From NCBI GenBank assembly GCA_964017145.1, contig OZ024840.1:2790001-2854000 (forward strand): 64,000 nucleotides of DNA. Direction: 5' to 3'. Both the position numbers and the translations under genes were made by a program. Positions within the stretch are counted from its first letter, which is position 1. Every line of letters starts with the position of its first letter. The stretch is from Agrocybe praecox (Eukaryota > Basidiomycota > Agaricomycetes > Agaricales > Agrocybaceae). Under the pieces are notes generated by a model, which had not been told where the DNA came from, ran no database searches, and saw nothing but the letters and a program-made list of their open reading frames with translations. This document shows positions 1 through 9,982 of this stretch, piece by piece.

Positions 1-1743
1 GGGCAAACGATTGAGCAGCTTGGAAATACTGGGCATTCTCGAAGAAACTATTTGCTTGGGCGAGTAAAATCTGATCGCGTTGATGGGCAGTCTTTAAGAA
101 ACGTGTTATCAATGAGAAACAATGTTTTCGATCATTGCTAACCGACCTTAGCATAGCGGAGGGCGACATCGAACTGTCCTTTCTTCAGGTATATCTTCCA
201 CACGTCACGGTCTTCGTTTCCCACCACAACCTCGAATAATGACTGATCTGAGAAAATCCAGTACGTTCTTCGCACAGGATCCGCTGCGAGTCCAAGAATT
301 GTTTCTTTTGCTTTCTGATTTCAGTCAGACTTTTATTTGAATCCATGAATCACCCAAAGTAAACTTACCAAAGGGAATTTTTCTTCGTACGTGAGATTAT
401 CATCGAGATTACAAACTCCTACCACACGATCTGTGTAAAGAAGAAGGAAATGAAACTCCGTCAAAGCCATGGATAATGGAATTTCTGAAGGGTCTACACT
501 CGATATCTGGGGATATGGAAGGAGTGCAGCATTGTCGATGTGGTCTTCTGAATAAGAATCAAGATTTAGAGAGCCGTGATATATACCAGCGCCTGACTAA
601 AATTTAACATCATGTCCAAGATTCATTATGAGCCAACGCGTACCAGTCAACCATGCCATTCTTTGTGGGACAGACGTTGCTTGGGCTGGATTGGGAGTGT
701 AATAGTGAAGCTCAGAATGTTCCAGGTTTCCTGGAAGTTCCAGTATTTCTGGAGGTAGGATGATGAGAGCAAGTGTCTGAGCAGGCAGCGAGATCACATA
801 CTGGGTGCAGTGACGCGACATGCTTCGAATAACCCCGAGAATACTTTCCCCGCGTCCTCTGACTTCTTATCTATGGCGCCTGCAAATTGGTAGATACGCG
901 TAGGAGTAGTAGCAGCAACGAGAGCAGATTTCGGATCAGAGGGTGTGATGTAGTCGAACCTGAGGCCAGTTATAGGATGGCGTTCTGGGAGTGAAAAAAC
1001 AGGGTGCAGGTAGCGTTCAACAGATTTGAAGAAGTCTTCTTCCGCGTCCAGGACAGCTTCGTATATGACGCCGTTCCGTGCACCAATGAGAAATTCTCGA
1101 GTTGAAGTAGAATGAGTCGAAGAAAGAAGGACCGTCTTGTTCCATGCAACGCTTTCAATGACCATCTTGAAACCCTTCAGTTGTCTGGGTTTTTTCCACG
1201 ACTTATACAAATACCAATTCTCTCCTTGTACAGAGGTTATAATAATGTGCTTCCCAGAGGGATCCATGTAAAGCTTGTATATCGACATATCGGTTGGCTT
1301 TCTCGGTATTGGTACTTTGACTATTTGCTCTGCATGCGAAAGCTCGATCAAAACTATGGTGTTGTTACTCAGTCCCATAGCCAGCATGTCCGAGCTGACA
1401 ACAAAGGAGCACAGGGGGGCGGGAAAGGCATACTGAACACGACCAAGTTCAAATATCGGTGCGGTTGGAAGATTCGTTTCCAGGACGGCCTCCTATTCAT
1501 CACAATAAATTAGATATAACATTCAATTAAAAGGAGCTCACTGATCCATCATTGTTCTCTGCATTTGCATCTTCCTTGTCGAATGGAGATTGTTCGAATC
1601 CTTCGTAAGCTATGCGAGGGAGTACCGTTGAAGAATCGGTCTGCTTGCCAGTATCATGGACAGCATGCTCGACATCTATAAGAAGCAATATGAGCACCAC
1701 ATACATAGTCATAAGAACGAGAGGAAGTACAGTCGTCAAACAT
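1..1743 (-). CDS. VPS18: Vps18/Pep3, HOPS-CORVET subunit, N-terminal part (cut by window edge)
   Basis: This is the amino-terminal beta-propeller part of Vps18, the class C core subunit of the HOPS and CORVET tethering complexes that act at vacuole and endosome membranes. The family is recognised from segments such as SGLFEACRVTAPKILELPGN, SELHYYTPN and WIFSDQSLFEVVVGNEDRD followed by LKKGQFDVALRYAK. I read the start at 1743 with a 13-nt first coding exon (MFDDY), because a 55-nt intron then joins it to VEHAVHDTG. Introns I place: 1676-1730, 1493-1541, 749-801, 593-643, 315-368 and 92-146, all GT-AG and 49-55 nt. Their removal restores one frame of about 475 residues. The carboxy-terminal solenoid and RING-like zinc region lie outside the window. 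It is divergent to the SHB17-like gene, 338 bp away. Family identity is secure; exon ends are by eye. Confidence 0.9.
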
Positions 1744-2081
1744 GATAGCTTCAACGCTACCGAAGACCTGACGGCGAGAGGTGCTGCGAACGATGCGCAG
1801 TGACACACTTGTCGCGTCCTCCTTAGTCTCATGTGATCAGGTTAAGTTCCCGCCCCGGTGAAGCCGGTGCTTTAAAATTAGTCTCAAGAGTTGCCCCAAT
1901 CTTGATTTGCCACCATTAATTACAGGGTGCTACATTTACTTACTGCATATATTCAAGCTTGTGCGGTGTACTACGGGAACCGAGAGAATGGGTCATTCCA
2001 TTTGCGTTGTTCTTTGTTTATCCGTCCTCACTTATTTGACGGATGTTTTGATCGCGCTCTTCCTCATTCTTTCTTCCCATC
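1744..2081. promoter_or_regulatory. Divergent promoter interval VPS18 / SHB17-like
   Basis: The 338 bp between two outward-facing start codons must hold both promoters. A CCAAT pentamer sits at 1896-1900. I see no repeat and no further gene; the short frame over 1907-2089 has no recognisable protein content. Confidence 0.4.
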
Positions 2082-3272
2082 ATGACTGAAGTACGTCCTA
2101 TGCCTCGTTTATTTGTCGTCAGACACGGTCAGTTAGATGAATATCATGACTATATAAACCTCACATACGATATTTATCAGGCGAAACTGAATGGTCAATG
2201 AACGGGCAAGTGATAACAATTCTGGAGAATTTAAAGTAAAAATATCATGGATCTCACTGTCTGCAACAACTATAGGAGACATGTATGTAAATGACAGTCA
2301 AAGCTTGCGATCTGTAAAGATCTGACCATCGATCGCGTAGACCGGCTTATCTGATATTCCACTCACGGCAAGAGGGAAAGAACAAGTCAGAGATGCAGCT
2401 CCTCAATTTGTAGGAGACGGGTGTATGTGTGAATGATTTTTTGATCATCGATAAATACCCTCAACCCGTGCGCAGTACTGGTTGACCCCAAAAATTTATG
2501 CACCGTTTTTGTCTCTCCTCGTCAACGCGCCCGCACAACATTCCAACTTCTGTTCGAGCATACGGGCACATTGCCCAACCATGTCTTTACAGAGGACGTC
2601 GCCGAATGGAACTATGGTCGGTCGCAAAACTTTTCGCTCATGTTAATGATGTATACTGGGTCACTTCAGGCGACTATGAGGGCCTTAAACCCGCCGAAAT
2701 CAAGGCAATAAACCCTAACTGGAAAATCTGGAGTGACGGGTATTCTTTTTTGTATACATAGGAGTTTTCCAGATGATCATTTCTTTTTCAAAACCAGCTG
2801 CCCAGGAGGAGAATCTGTTCAGGATATGCAAGATCGAGTGGATTCAGTTATCAGGAAGGTGTGTGGTTATCTTTTTCTTTTGTAGTTGTCATATATATTA
2901 TTGCAGGTTCGGGATTATCATCGACAATATAAGGAAGAGGGTATCAACACAAGAGACGTTCTTATTGTTGCACATGGTCATTTCAGCCGCGTCCTTATTT
3001 CACGATGGATCCAATTTCATCTTTGCCTTGGTAAGCACTTTTCAAAGCACTTTTCAAAGCCCTTTTGAGTAGTCTCCCTAATCACATATTCTATAAATTC
3101 ATTGATAGGGACTCACTTCAATGTCGAACCAGGATCTGTGAGTGGCTTAAAAACTACAATTTCTTTGGATTTAATCTAAATATATCTTCAGCTCGCAATT
3201 CTGAGCTACAACCATAATTCTTTGGACGAACCAGCGCTCAACGCACTCAACATTGCCGCGAAATTAGAGTAA
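2082..3272 (+). CDS. SHB17: Phosphoglycerate-mutase-fold phosphatase, sedoheptulose-1,7-bisphosphatase (Shb17) type
   Basis: This is a histidine phosphatase of the Shb17 branch; in yeast Shb17 hydrolyses sedoheptulose 1,7-bisphosphate in a side route to ribose phosphate. The spliced protein is 221 residues. It shows the catalytic RHGETEW near residue 15, NGRHTGLSDIPLTARG, SPRQRARTTF, EWNYGDYEG, CPGGES and the second catalytic histidine in VAHGHFSRVLI. Exons I place: 2082-2127, 2181-2205, 2276-2282, 2341-2422, 2476-2616, 2670-2739, 2798-2858, 2907-3030, 3109-3137 and 3192-3272, totalling 666 nt. Two oddities are needed to keep NGRHTGL intact: a GC-AG intron (2206-2275, donor GCAAGT) and a 7-nt exon (GAGACAT, 2276-2282). 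The intron at 3031-3108 is enlarged by a 12-bp triplication. Substrate specificity is inferred from family similarity only. Confidence 0.85.
3033..3068. repeat. 12-bp unit in three tandem copies inside an SHB17 intron
   Basis: AAGCACTTTTCA occurs perfectly at 3033-3044 and 3045-3056, and with two mismatches at 3057-3068. It lies just after the donor of the 78-nt intron 3031-3108. Removing two copies would give 54 nt, the normal intron size here. Confidence 0.9.
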
Positions 3273-3565
3273 ATTCAGAGAGCGCAATAGTGAAAAACTT
3301 TCAATTGTTCTATGTATCTTCACATATATTTGCCAACTGAGGACACACTTGATAAATCATCTATCGCCTAAACCATTAATATTTGTATTTCGGATAACGC
3401 GACGCGTTTGTTGACCGTTGTGTATAGATGGATCATGACGGCTTGGAATATCCATGCAGGGAAGTCCTTCCCACAGTCATTTTTATGTTACTGCCATTTA
3501 CGCTACTATAAGTTCGAGCTTTCAAGGCTTCAAGTAACCTTTACTTCTCATCTTACGACTTGGTA

Positions 3566-6500
3566 ATGTCCGACATTAATACGCCCACAGCTACGAATAT
3601 CGGTGCATTGGATGAAAATGGCCTTATCTCCCAGAGTGATGCCACGACTGATGCCGAACACAAGGACACAGGTTAGCCCGGGCCACCCATTTGTTACTCT
3701 TGTCCACATCATAAAACCTGACTGTTATCCAATCCAAACAACTACAGTCGTTCCCGTCAGCGAAAACCTGATTGTCGAAGACCTCCAGACGGCGGACCCT
3801 CAGGCGGACAAGGTACCAGCGGACAAGGTGACGAATCCAGAAAGGATACCTAATACGAAAGAGGCTGCGGCAAGGAAAGGGACTATGTCTGTCAATACAA
3901 CTAAGAAGACGAATGGTGGGCCGCCCACACCCACAGTGAAGAAGGTGTGTAGACTCCTGCTGTGTTGTTTTGCAATTCGTTGTCCCTAATTGTTGAAAAG
4001 ATCATAAACTCTGGGACCTTCGGTGCTGGTTCAGTAAAGCCTGTAGCTACGGGTAAAGCTGCTCCAAGCTCGGCATCCTCTGCGAACCCAACGGCGCAAC
4101 CCCTTAGGAAGGTGACGGCCCCCGCCACGACGACAGGAGTCACAAAACCCCCTCTGGCATCGTCCACGTCAACAAAGCCTTCGATAACCCCGGCCACTTC
4201 TGCCAGAAGAGCTTCCGTCGTTCCGGCAAAGACAGCAACACGTCCTGTTGTAAAAACATCTTTAACTGCAAGTGCAAATGTAAGGCCAACGGGCACACGT
4301 AGTTCGGCTGCATCTCCTACTGGTTCGGTCGCTTCAAATAGGCCCCCTTCTGTGTCAAGCATAACACGTCCCCGAGCCTCTGTTTCAGCAGACGCATTAA
4401 AGAAACCCGCAACATCTAGTCGAACCAGCTTAGCAAGTTCCACAAGAACTGCAGCCCCCGCGAAGCCCACAGCAGTCTCGAGATCTTCTGCAACACCCCC
4501 AGTCAAATCTTCCAGAGTCGCAAGTTCTATATCTTCAATCAAAGAAGTGAAAGAAGATAACAGGGTTGTGGGTGAACTCCAGGAACAGGTACAGATTTGT
4601 GCATTATGCTTTATATCATGATAACTGACGGTGTTATACAGTTAGCGGAGGCATCGCGATCCTTAGAAGCGAAGACCGTCCTTGTTGCCGACTTAGAGGC
4701 TAAACTGGAAAAAATTCAAGAATCACTGAAAGCATCATCAGCTGAACTCAATTCGAATGTCGCATCTATGACGGACTATGAGGTTTCAAAGAAGGAAATT
4801 GAATCACAACTTGAGGACAAGGAAGTTGCCCTGGCACATGCACGGGACGAACTCCGCGAGGCTACCAGTGCACTGCATGATGTGCAAAATGAGGTCTAGT
4901 GATTTACTTGCTCTGTCTTCAACCTCATTCTAACCTATTACTTACGTAGTTGGAAACCGCCAAGTCGGTCGCTGCAACTCAAAGTGAACTCGTACAAACT
5001 CTGCAAAGTCGTATCGAAGAACTGGAAGCTGCCGCTATCTCTTCTAAAGAGAGCATCGAGCTACTAGAAAAGAATAACGCGGCAGCTGCTTCAGAAGCAG
5101 CGTCTGTCGAACATGAAGCACTTCTCAAAGCACAGGAAGACTTCAAGGCCATTTCGGCGGAGGTCGAGGCTTCAAGAATTACACACACGAAAGCTCTACA
5201 AGACTCCGAAACTCAGATCGATGAACTTCGTGCGAAGGTTGCGGAAACAGAGGCTCTAGTAGCTCAAGTGGCTTCTCTAAAAGCTGACAAAGAAGAAAAT
5301 GCAAACAAGTTGTCCGAGCTCGAGATCGAAATCTTGGAGCTGAAGGAGGCGCAAGAAGAGCTGGAAGACGGTCGAGACAAACTTCAGCAAAAGATTGCTC
5401 TGCTGGAGGAACAGCTAGCCAAGGCAGCTGACGCAGGCACTGTTGCCACTGAAGAAGCCAGCGCTAAAGAGGAACACCATGCCGAGCAATTGGCGTCACT
5501 AGCCCAAGAACACCAGAAAATCTTGGAAGAAAGTTCGACTCGACAGGCTGAACTGACTGCTGCCCTAGAATTACTTAAGGGTGAGCTTTCGGAAGCATCT
5601 TCTGCAAAGGAGCAAGCAGAGAAAGACCTTCTGGAGAAAGAGAATCTTCATTCGGCGAAACTTGAAGAATTGGAACAAACATACTCAAACCGGCGAGGTA
5701 TTTTGGAGGCTAAGATTAAAAAGATCTCTGAGGAACTGCAGGTTAGTGTTACATAATAGTATCGAGGAGTGGTTATTGACTTCTCGCCTTAGGACCAAGA
5801 ATCTATTTATAATTCCAAGGTGGACAACGTTAAGAAGGAACACGACCAACTTCTTCAAGAGGCGTTTGAGCGGGCCAAGGTTTGTTCAGCGATAATCCGA
5901 CCTTGCATTTAACTTATCATGTGTGTCATGTCTAGGATGAAGCGGCGCAAACCCATGCACAGGAATTGCAGAACCTTCGTGCCGAATCCAATTCAACAAT
6001 CGAGCAGATTCAGAAGGCCAATCAAGTCACTCTCGATAGTATCAAAGCAGAACACGAATCATCACTGACCACCGAGAGTCATGACTTACAAAAGCAAATA
6101 AACAAGCTCCAACTTGAACTTAAGGCAACTCAAGACGATCTTTCGAAAGCGAAGGCGGCTTTGGATTCCGCTCGAACAGAAGTAGAATCACTAACGCAAC
6201 AACGGGATACTGCTCGTGCTCAAGCTGAAGCAGCGCCCGCCATTTCCCCCGAGACCTCTGATGAGCTTGCTCGATTGACGAAAGAGCTGTCTAACACCAA
6301 GGATGACCTTGCTGCTGTAACCGATATGCTTGACTTGACTAAGTCTTCGATGACAGACCTTTCCGAGAACCATGCAAAAGAGTTGGAAGAGGCCGCTAAA
6401 GCGCGTGCGGACGATGTCCTCAAACTACGCGACGCCCATGATGCCGAGATAAACACCTTGGCTACCCAAAAATCTGAGCTAATTATCAAACTTTCAGATC

Positions 6501-6919
6501 TCGAAGGCGAACTGGCTACTGTTAAAGCAGCTTTGGGAGCCCAACGAACAGCCAGTCCCAAGAGTAATGGGTCGCCTCCCACAGTGGCTCCTCCAGTCGT
6601 CACGAGAGAAGAACTGACCAGAATGTATGAGGCGCACAACCTCAAGGTATATGACCTTCAAGCTGGTCACGAAAAAGCTATGAAGCTTATGAAGGAAGAA
6701 CTCGATATTGCATTCGTCAAGATAAATGAACTGCAGCAAGATGTCGCGCGCAAGGCCATGGAGATTCAATATCTTGAACAAGACCAAGACGAGAGCCAGG
6801 ACACGATTACAAGGCACGCCGTTTTTTTACCCTGACATCTTACTCTACATAACTGATAAATTGTGTTGCTCAGATTGAAGGAAGATATCGAGAAGCTCAC
6901 TCTCTCCGATAAACCGTGA
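3566..6919 (+). CDS. Long coiled-coil protein with basic Ser/Thr/Ala/Pro-rich N-terminal region; function unknown
   Basis: I do not recognise a named family. The spliced product is about 981 residues. Residues roughly 50-300 are low complexity and rich in Ala, Ser, Thr, Pro and Lys, with many basic residues. The rest is almost unbroken heptad-like sequence rich in Glu, Leu, Lys and Ala, with a short Pro-rich break (SPKSNGSPPTVAPP). Exons I place: 3566-3671, 3748-3944, 4001-4588, 4642-4893, 4950-5741, 5793-5879, 5936-6813 and 6874-6919. The last intron is ambiguous. A GC-AG intron 6814-6873 gives the coiled-coil-like end TRLKEDIEKLTLSDKP. A GT donor at 6821 gives a different 13-residue end stopping at 6912. 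The layout suggests a filamentous scaffold or cytoskeleton-linked protein, but this is inference. The 213-residue antisense frame at 3901-4542 mirrors the low-complexity region and is not called. Confidence 0.75.
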
Positions 6920-7404
6920 GTAACCCAGTCTACTCCGCGTGCAGCTCGATATCCCCAACGCCACTGTATTCTCTGAACAATTCTAAATTCTCAACTACGG
7001 ATCACTTTCATCCTACTCCCACTGCCTATTTTCAATTTCCCTCTCATGGTTATAGTTTTGTCCTGCCAAAAACCATTATACCTTGATACCTCTTCTTCTA
7101 CGAGTACGCATAATTAGTAGTATAATCAGCCTGTTCCGTTGTCTGTCCTAAAAAATTATGTTGTAAAAATCCGGGGCGGCGTGATACCCGAAGAGGAAGG
7201 AACGGTACACCACCAGGACCTCCGTCGACTCGTATGATTTCAAAAATCCGCATCGGCTCATAAAAGCCGTGGGTAAGTCGATAGCTCGGCGAAATCCGAA
7301 CTTGTCCGCCCCAATAATTTGGGAAAATAAGTACTTTTCCGCACCCCTTCTTCCATCCTCCTCCCTTCCTCCCCTCATTTCCCTCTCAACTTTTACTTTC
7401 AGCT
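6920..7404. promoter_or_regulatory. Intergenic interval: coiled-coil gene 3' end and YHM2 promoter
   Basis: The 485 bp between co-oriented genes hold a CCAAT pentamer near 7312 and a strong pyrimidine-rich tract from about 7338 to 7400 just before the YHM2 ATG. Such CT-rich leaders are common at well-expressed fungal genes. I see no additional gene. Confidence 0.4.
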
Positions 7405-8803
7405 ATGGGTGTCTCCTCCGAACCAGGTCAAAAGGGCGTCAACTGGTCCAATATTGCTGTTGGTGAGCGCTTAATAGTATCGGCTGATCTGCGCTCCTAT
7501 GTTGAGCTTCCCAATGAACTCTAGGTGGTATCATGAACATGGTATGTGTGGATACGGGGGGCTCGTAAACGATTTCTAACTCTGTTGGTATTAATTGGTT
7601 TCTTAGTTTGTAAGTGAGCATCCTCTTTCCGTCGTGCTCGGCATTGACGTGGCTGTTTACAGGAAGTAAGTGGGACTGCTTTGTGGTGATTGTTGTCCAT
7701 GTCTTTACGTTGCGTGCAGGTAACAACTCTCGGTCAACCACTGGAAGTTCTCAAGACTCAAATGGCCGCAAACCGCTCTCAAACTATGTGGCAAGCCTGC
7801 AGGAGTGTATGGGCGCGTGGTGGAGTTACCGGTTTTTATCAGGGGCTTATTCCATGGGTATGTCCCGTGATTTTTATTCTTGAAAAGGCTTTTAAGATAT
7901 TTCTCTCAAGGCTTGGATTGAGGCTTCAACTAAAGGCGCAGTCCTAGTCTTCGCTGCGTCAGAAGTCGAAACCGCGTCATTGGCTGCTGGCATCAGTCCT
8001 GGGTTGGCTGGCTTGTTGGGGGGTATGACTGGAGGTGTTGCTCAGGCCTATGCTACTATGGGTAAGCACATTTGCTATTTCCTCGAAGCCGGTGTCTATA
8101 TTTCTTTGTAGGTTTTACGACATGTATGAAGACCGCTGAAATTACGCGCGCCAAAACCGCCGCTACCGGCGTCAAGCCACCTTCTACTTGGGCTGTCTTT
8201 GGTGATATATATCGTCGCGAGGGTCTTGCTGGTGTCAACAAGGGTGTTAATGCTGTTGCAGTCCGTCAATGTACTAACTGGGGTTCACGGTAAATATTCA
8301 TTATTTAACCACACAATTGCCTCTGACGCGTCGATCTAGCATGGGTTTCGCTCGTCTTGCCGAAGATTCAATCAAGAAAATTAAGGGTAAAGGAGAGCAC
8401 GAGAAACTCGGTGCAATGGATAAAATTTTGGCATCATCCATTGGTGGTGCCTTGGCCACTTGGAATCAGCCCATTGAAGTTATTCGTGTCGAGGTAAGAC
8501 CACTTTCCAACAAAGTCACGGGAAGATAATATTCATCTTTCATTAAGATGCAAAGTATGGCGAAGAGCACGGCAAATGCTAACCGCCCTGCTAAACTAAC
8601 TATCCTGAACACGTTGGGTTTCATCTACAAAGAAAATGGAATTAAAGGCTTATACCGTGGTGTGACCCCTCGCATTGGTCTTGGTATCTGGCAGACAATA
8701 TGCATGGTGTCATTTGCTGACTACGTAAAAGCATGGTAAGTCGTGTCGCAGCTGTTGCTTGTAGGTTGAAACTGACGTTGATTTCAGGGTTAAGAAGCAG
8801 TAG
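7405..8803 (+). CDS. YHM2: Mitochondrial citrate/oxoglutarate carrier of the YHM2 type
   Basis: This is a mitochondrial carrier family protein of 301 residues. It matches the Yhm2 branch, which exchanges citrate and 2-oxoglutarate across the inner mitochondrial membrane. Diagnostic stretches are [65 protein letters not shown] and [17 protein letters not shown]. The Yhm2-type variants of the usual carrier signature replace the canonical PX[DE]XX[KR]. Exons I place: 7405-7462, 7525-7541, 7607-7609, 7663-7665, 7720-7857, 7911-8061, 8112-8289, 8340-8493, 8548-8735 and 8788-8803, totalling 906 nt. The third and fourth exons are one codon each (TTT and GAA), flanked by GTAAGT donors and CTTAG/TACAG acceptors. 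They supply Phe-Glu in NMFEVTTLGQP. A family alignment is the best test of these two exons. Confidence 0.92.
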
Positions 8804-9006
8804 AATTATATGATTTAAGCTAATATGATAGACGCGCCGGCGGCGCTTTTTATACCGTAATACCATAGAGCTACATATTATACTATTGAACTCTAAAAAT
8901 AGGGGTGTGCGTGGGTTGGTCTCGGTACCGGCAAACACCACACCCGTTTGATTACCCCAGACCATTCAAAAGGCTGCTTACCACACACTCTCCTCTCGCA
9001 ACAACC

Positions 9007-9862
9007 ATGAGTCTCTCCAAACCTCATCCTTTACTTGTCAAGTATCTTGCTCAGCTCGGAGAACATCCCCTCAGGACAAAGGCCATAACAACTGGTGCAA
9101 TTTAGTCTCGGGTCTCGTCACTGTCTTCAAGTCTCATTCTCCCTCTTTCCAGGAACGTTGTGCTTCTTGCAAGAGGTACTTGGAAGTAACCTTGCAGGTA
9201 TTCCTACCAAGACCCCCAAGGATGCCTCACCCGCCGTACGAGCGTTAGCACGCGCCCATGTCGATGCAAAGGCCATCAAAATGGCTTTGTACGGATTCCT
9301 CATTTCTGCGCCATTAAGCCATGTCCTCATAGGCCTACTGCAAAAGGCATTTGCGGGCCACACGTCCGCCCGCTCTAAGATTGCCCAAATTCTTGCCAGT
9401 AATCTTCTCATTTCGCCCATTCAGACGTCCTGTAAGTTCCTGTACGTGTAACGATCCTACTGGTTTCTAATCCTCCCATTAGCGTTCCTAGCTTCTATGG
9501 CCGTGATCAATGGTGCAACGTCGCTTGATGAGGTTGTGAAAACCGTCAAGGCTGGCTTTTTCTCTGTGATCCGGGTAAGTTACTATTTTTAGTGCGTGAT
9601 GTACCTCAAACCTTAATTGTGAAACATACAGATATCATGGGTCGTTTCCCCTTTGTCAATGACTATTGCCCAGAAGTTCGTGCCTGTCGATTTATGGGTT
9701 CCCTTCTTCAATATCATACAGTTTGTCCTTGGTGTTCGTACCGTTCCCTCACTCCTTTGTCCTGGCTGATTATTTTGCTAGACCTACTTTAACATTCGCG
9801 TCAAGAAATTACGACTTGCTGCTGCCAAGAAGGAAAAGCGAGACCAAGAACCCAAAGAGTAA
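9007..9862 (+). CDS. Mpv17/PXMP2/Sym1 family organelle membrane protein
   Basis: This 213-residue protein belongs to the Mpv17/PMP22 family of four-helix membrane proteins found in peroxisomal or inner mitochondrial membranes. The opening LLVKYLAQLGEHPLRTKAITTG and the later GFLISAPLSHVLIGLLQKAF and QKFVPVDLWVPFFNIIQFVL have the family layout (start P...LxxHPLxTKaitTG, middle GP.sH.WY-like, end W.P.n..nF). The middle motif reads SAPLSHVLIG, as in fungal PXMP2 relatives. Exons I place: 9007-9094, 9153-9431, 9483-9574, 9632-9733 and 9782-9862, totalling 642 nt. The tail KKLRLAAAKKEKRDQEPKE is basic and charged. Whether it sits in peroxisomes or mitochondria cannot be settled from sequence alone. 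It lies head-to-tail behind YHM2. Confidence 0.85.
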
Positions 9863-9982
9863 TTTTGTACTACCTGGTCGCGTGTGACATCGACTTTCGA
9901 TATCTATATTACTAAACTACTTATTTACCAATCTTGGGATGTCGACGGCCACTTGATTTAATCCAGCATTTACAACCAATGT

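Noticed and set aside
749..801. Apparent frameshift in VPS18
   Set aside because: A 53-nt GT-AG intron (GTATGT donor) restores SGLFEACRVTAPKILELPGN, so there is no mutation.
1580..1600. tRNA-like TTCGAATCC box
   Set aside because: It lies inside a VPS18 exon and no cloverleaf partner strands are found around it.
3901..4542. 213-residue minus-strand open frame, Ala/Val/Glu-rich
   Set aside because: It is antisense to the low-complexity Ser/Thr/Ala-rich part of the coiled-coil gene; composition bias keeps the reverse frame open.
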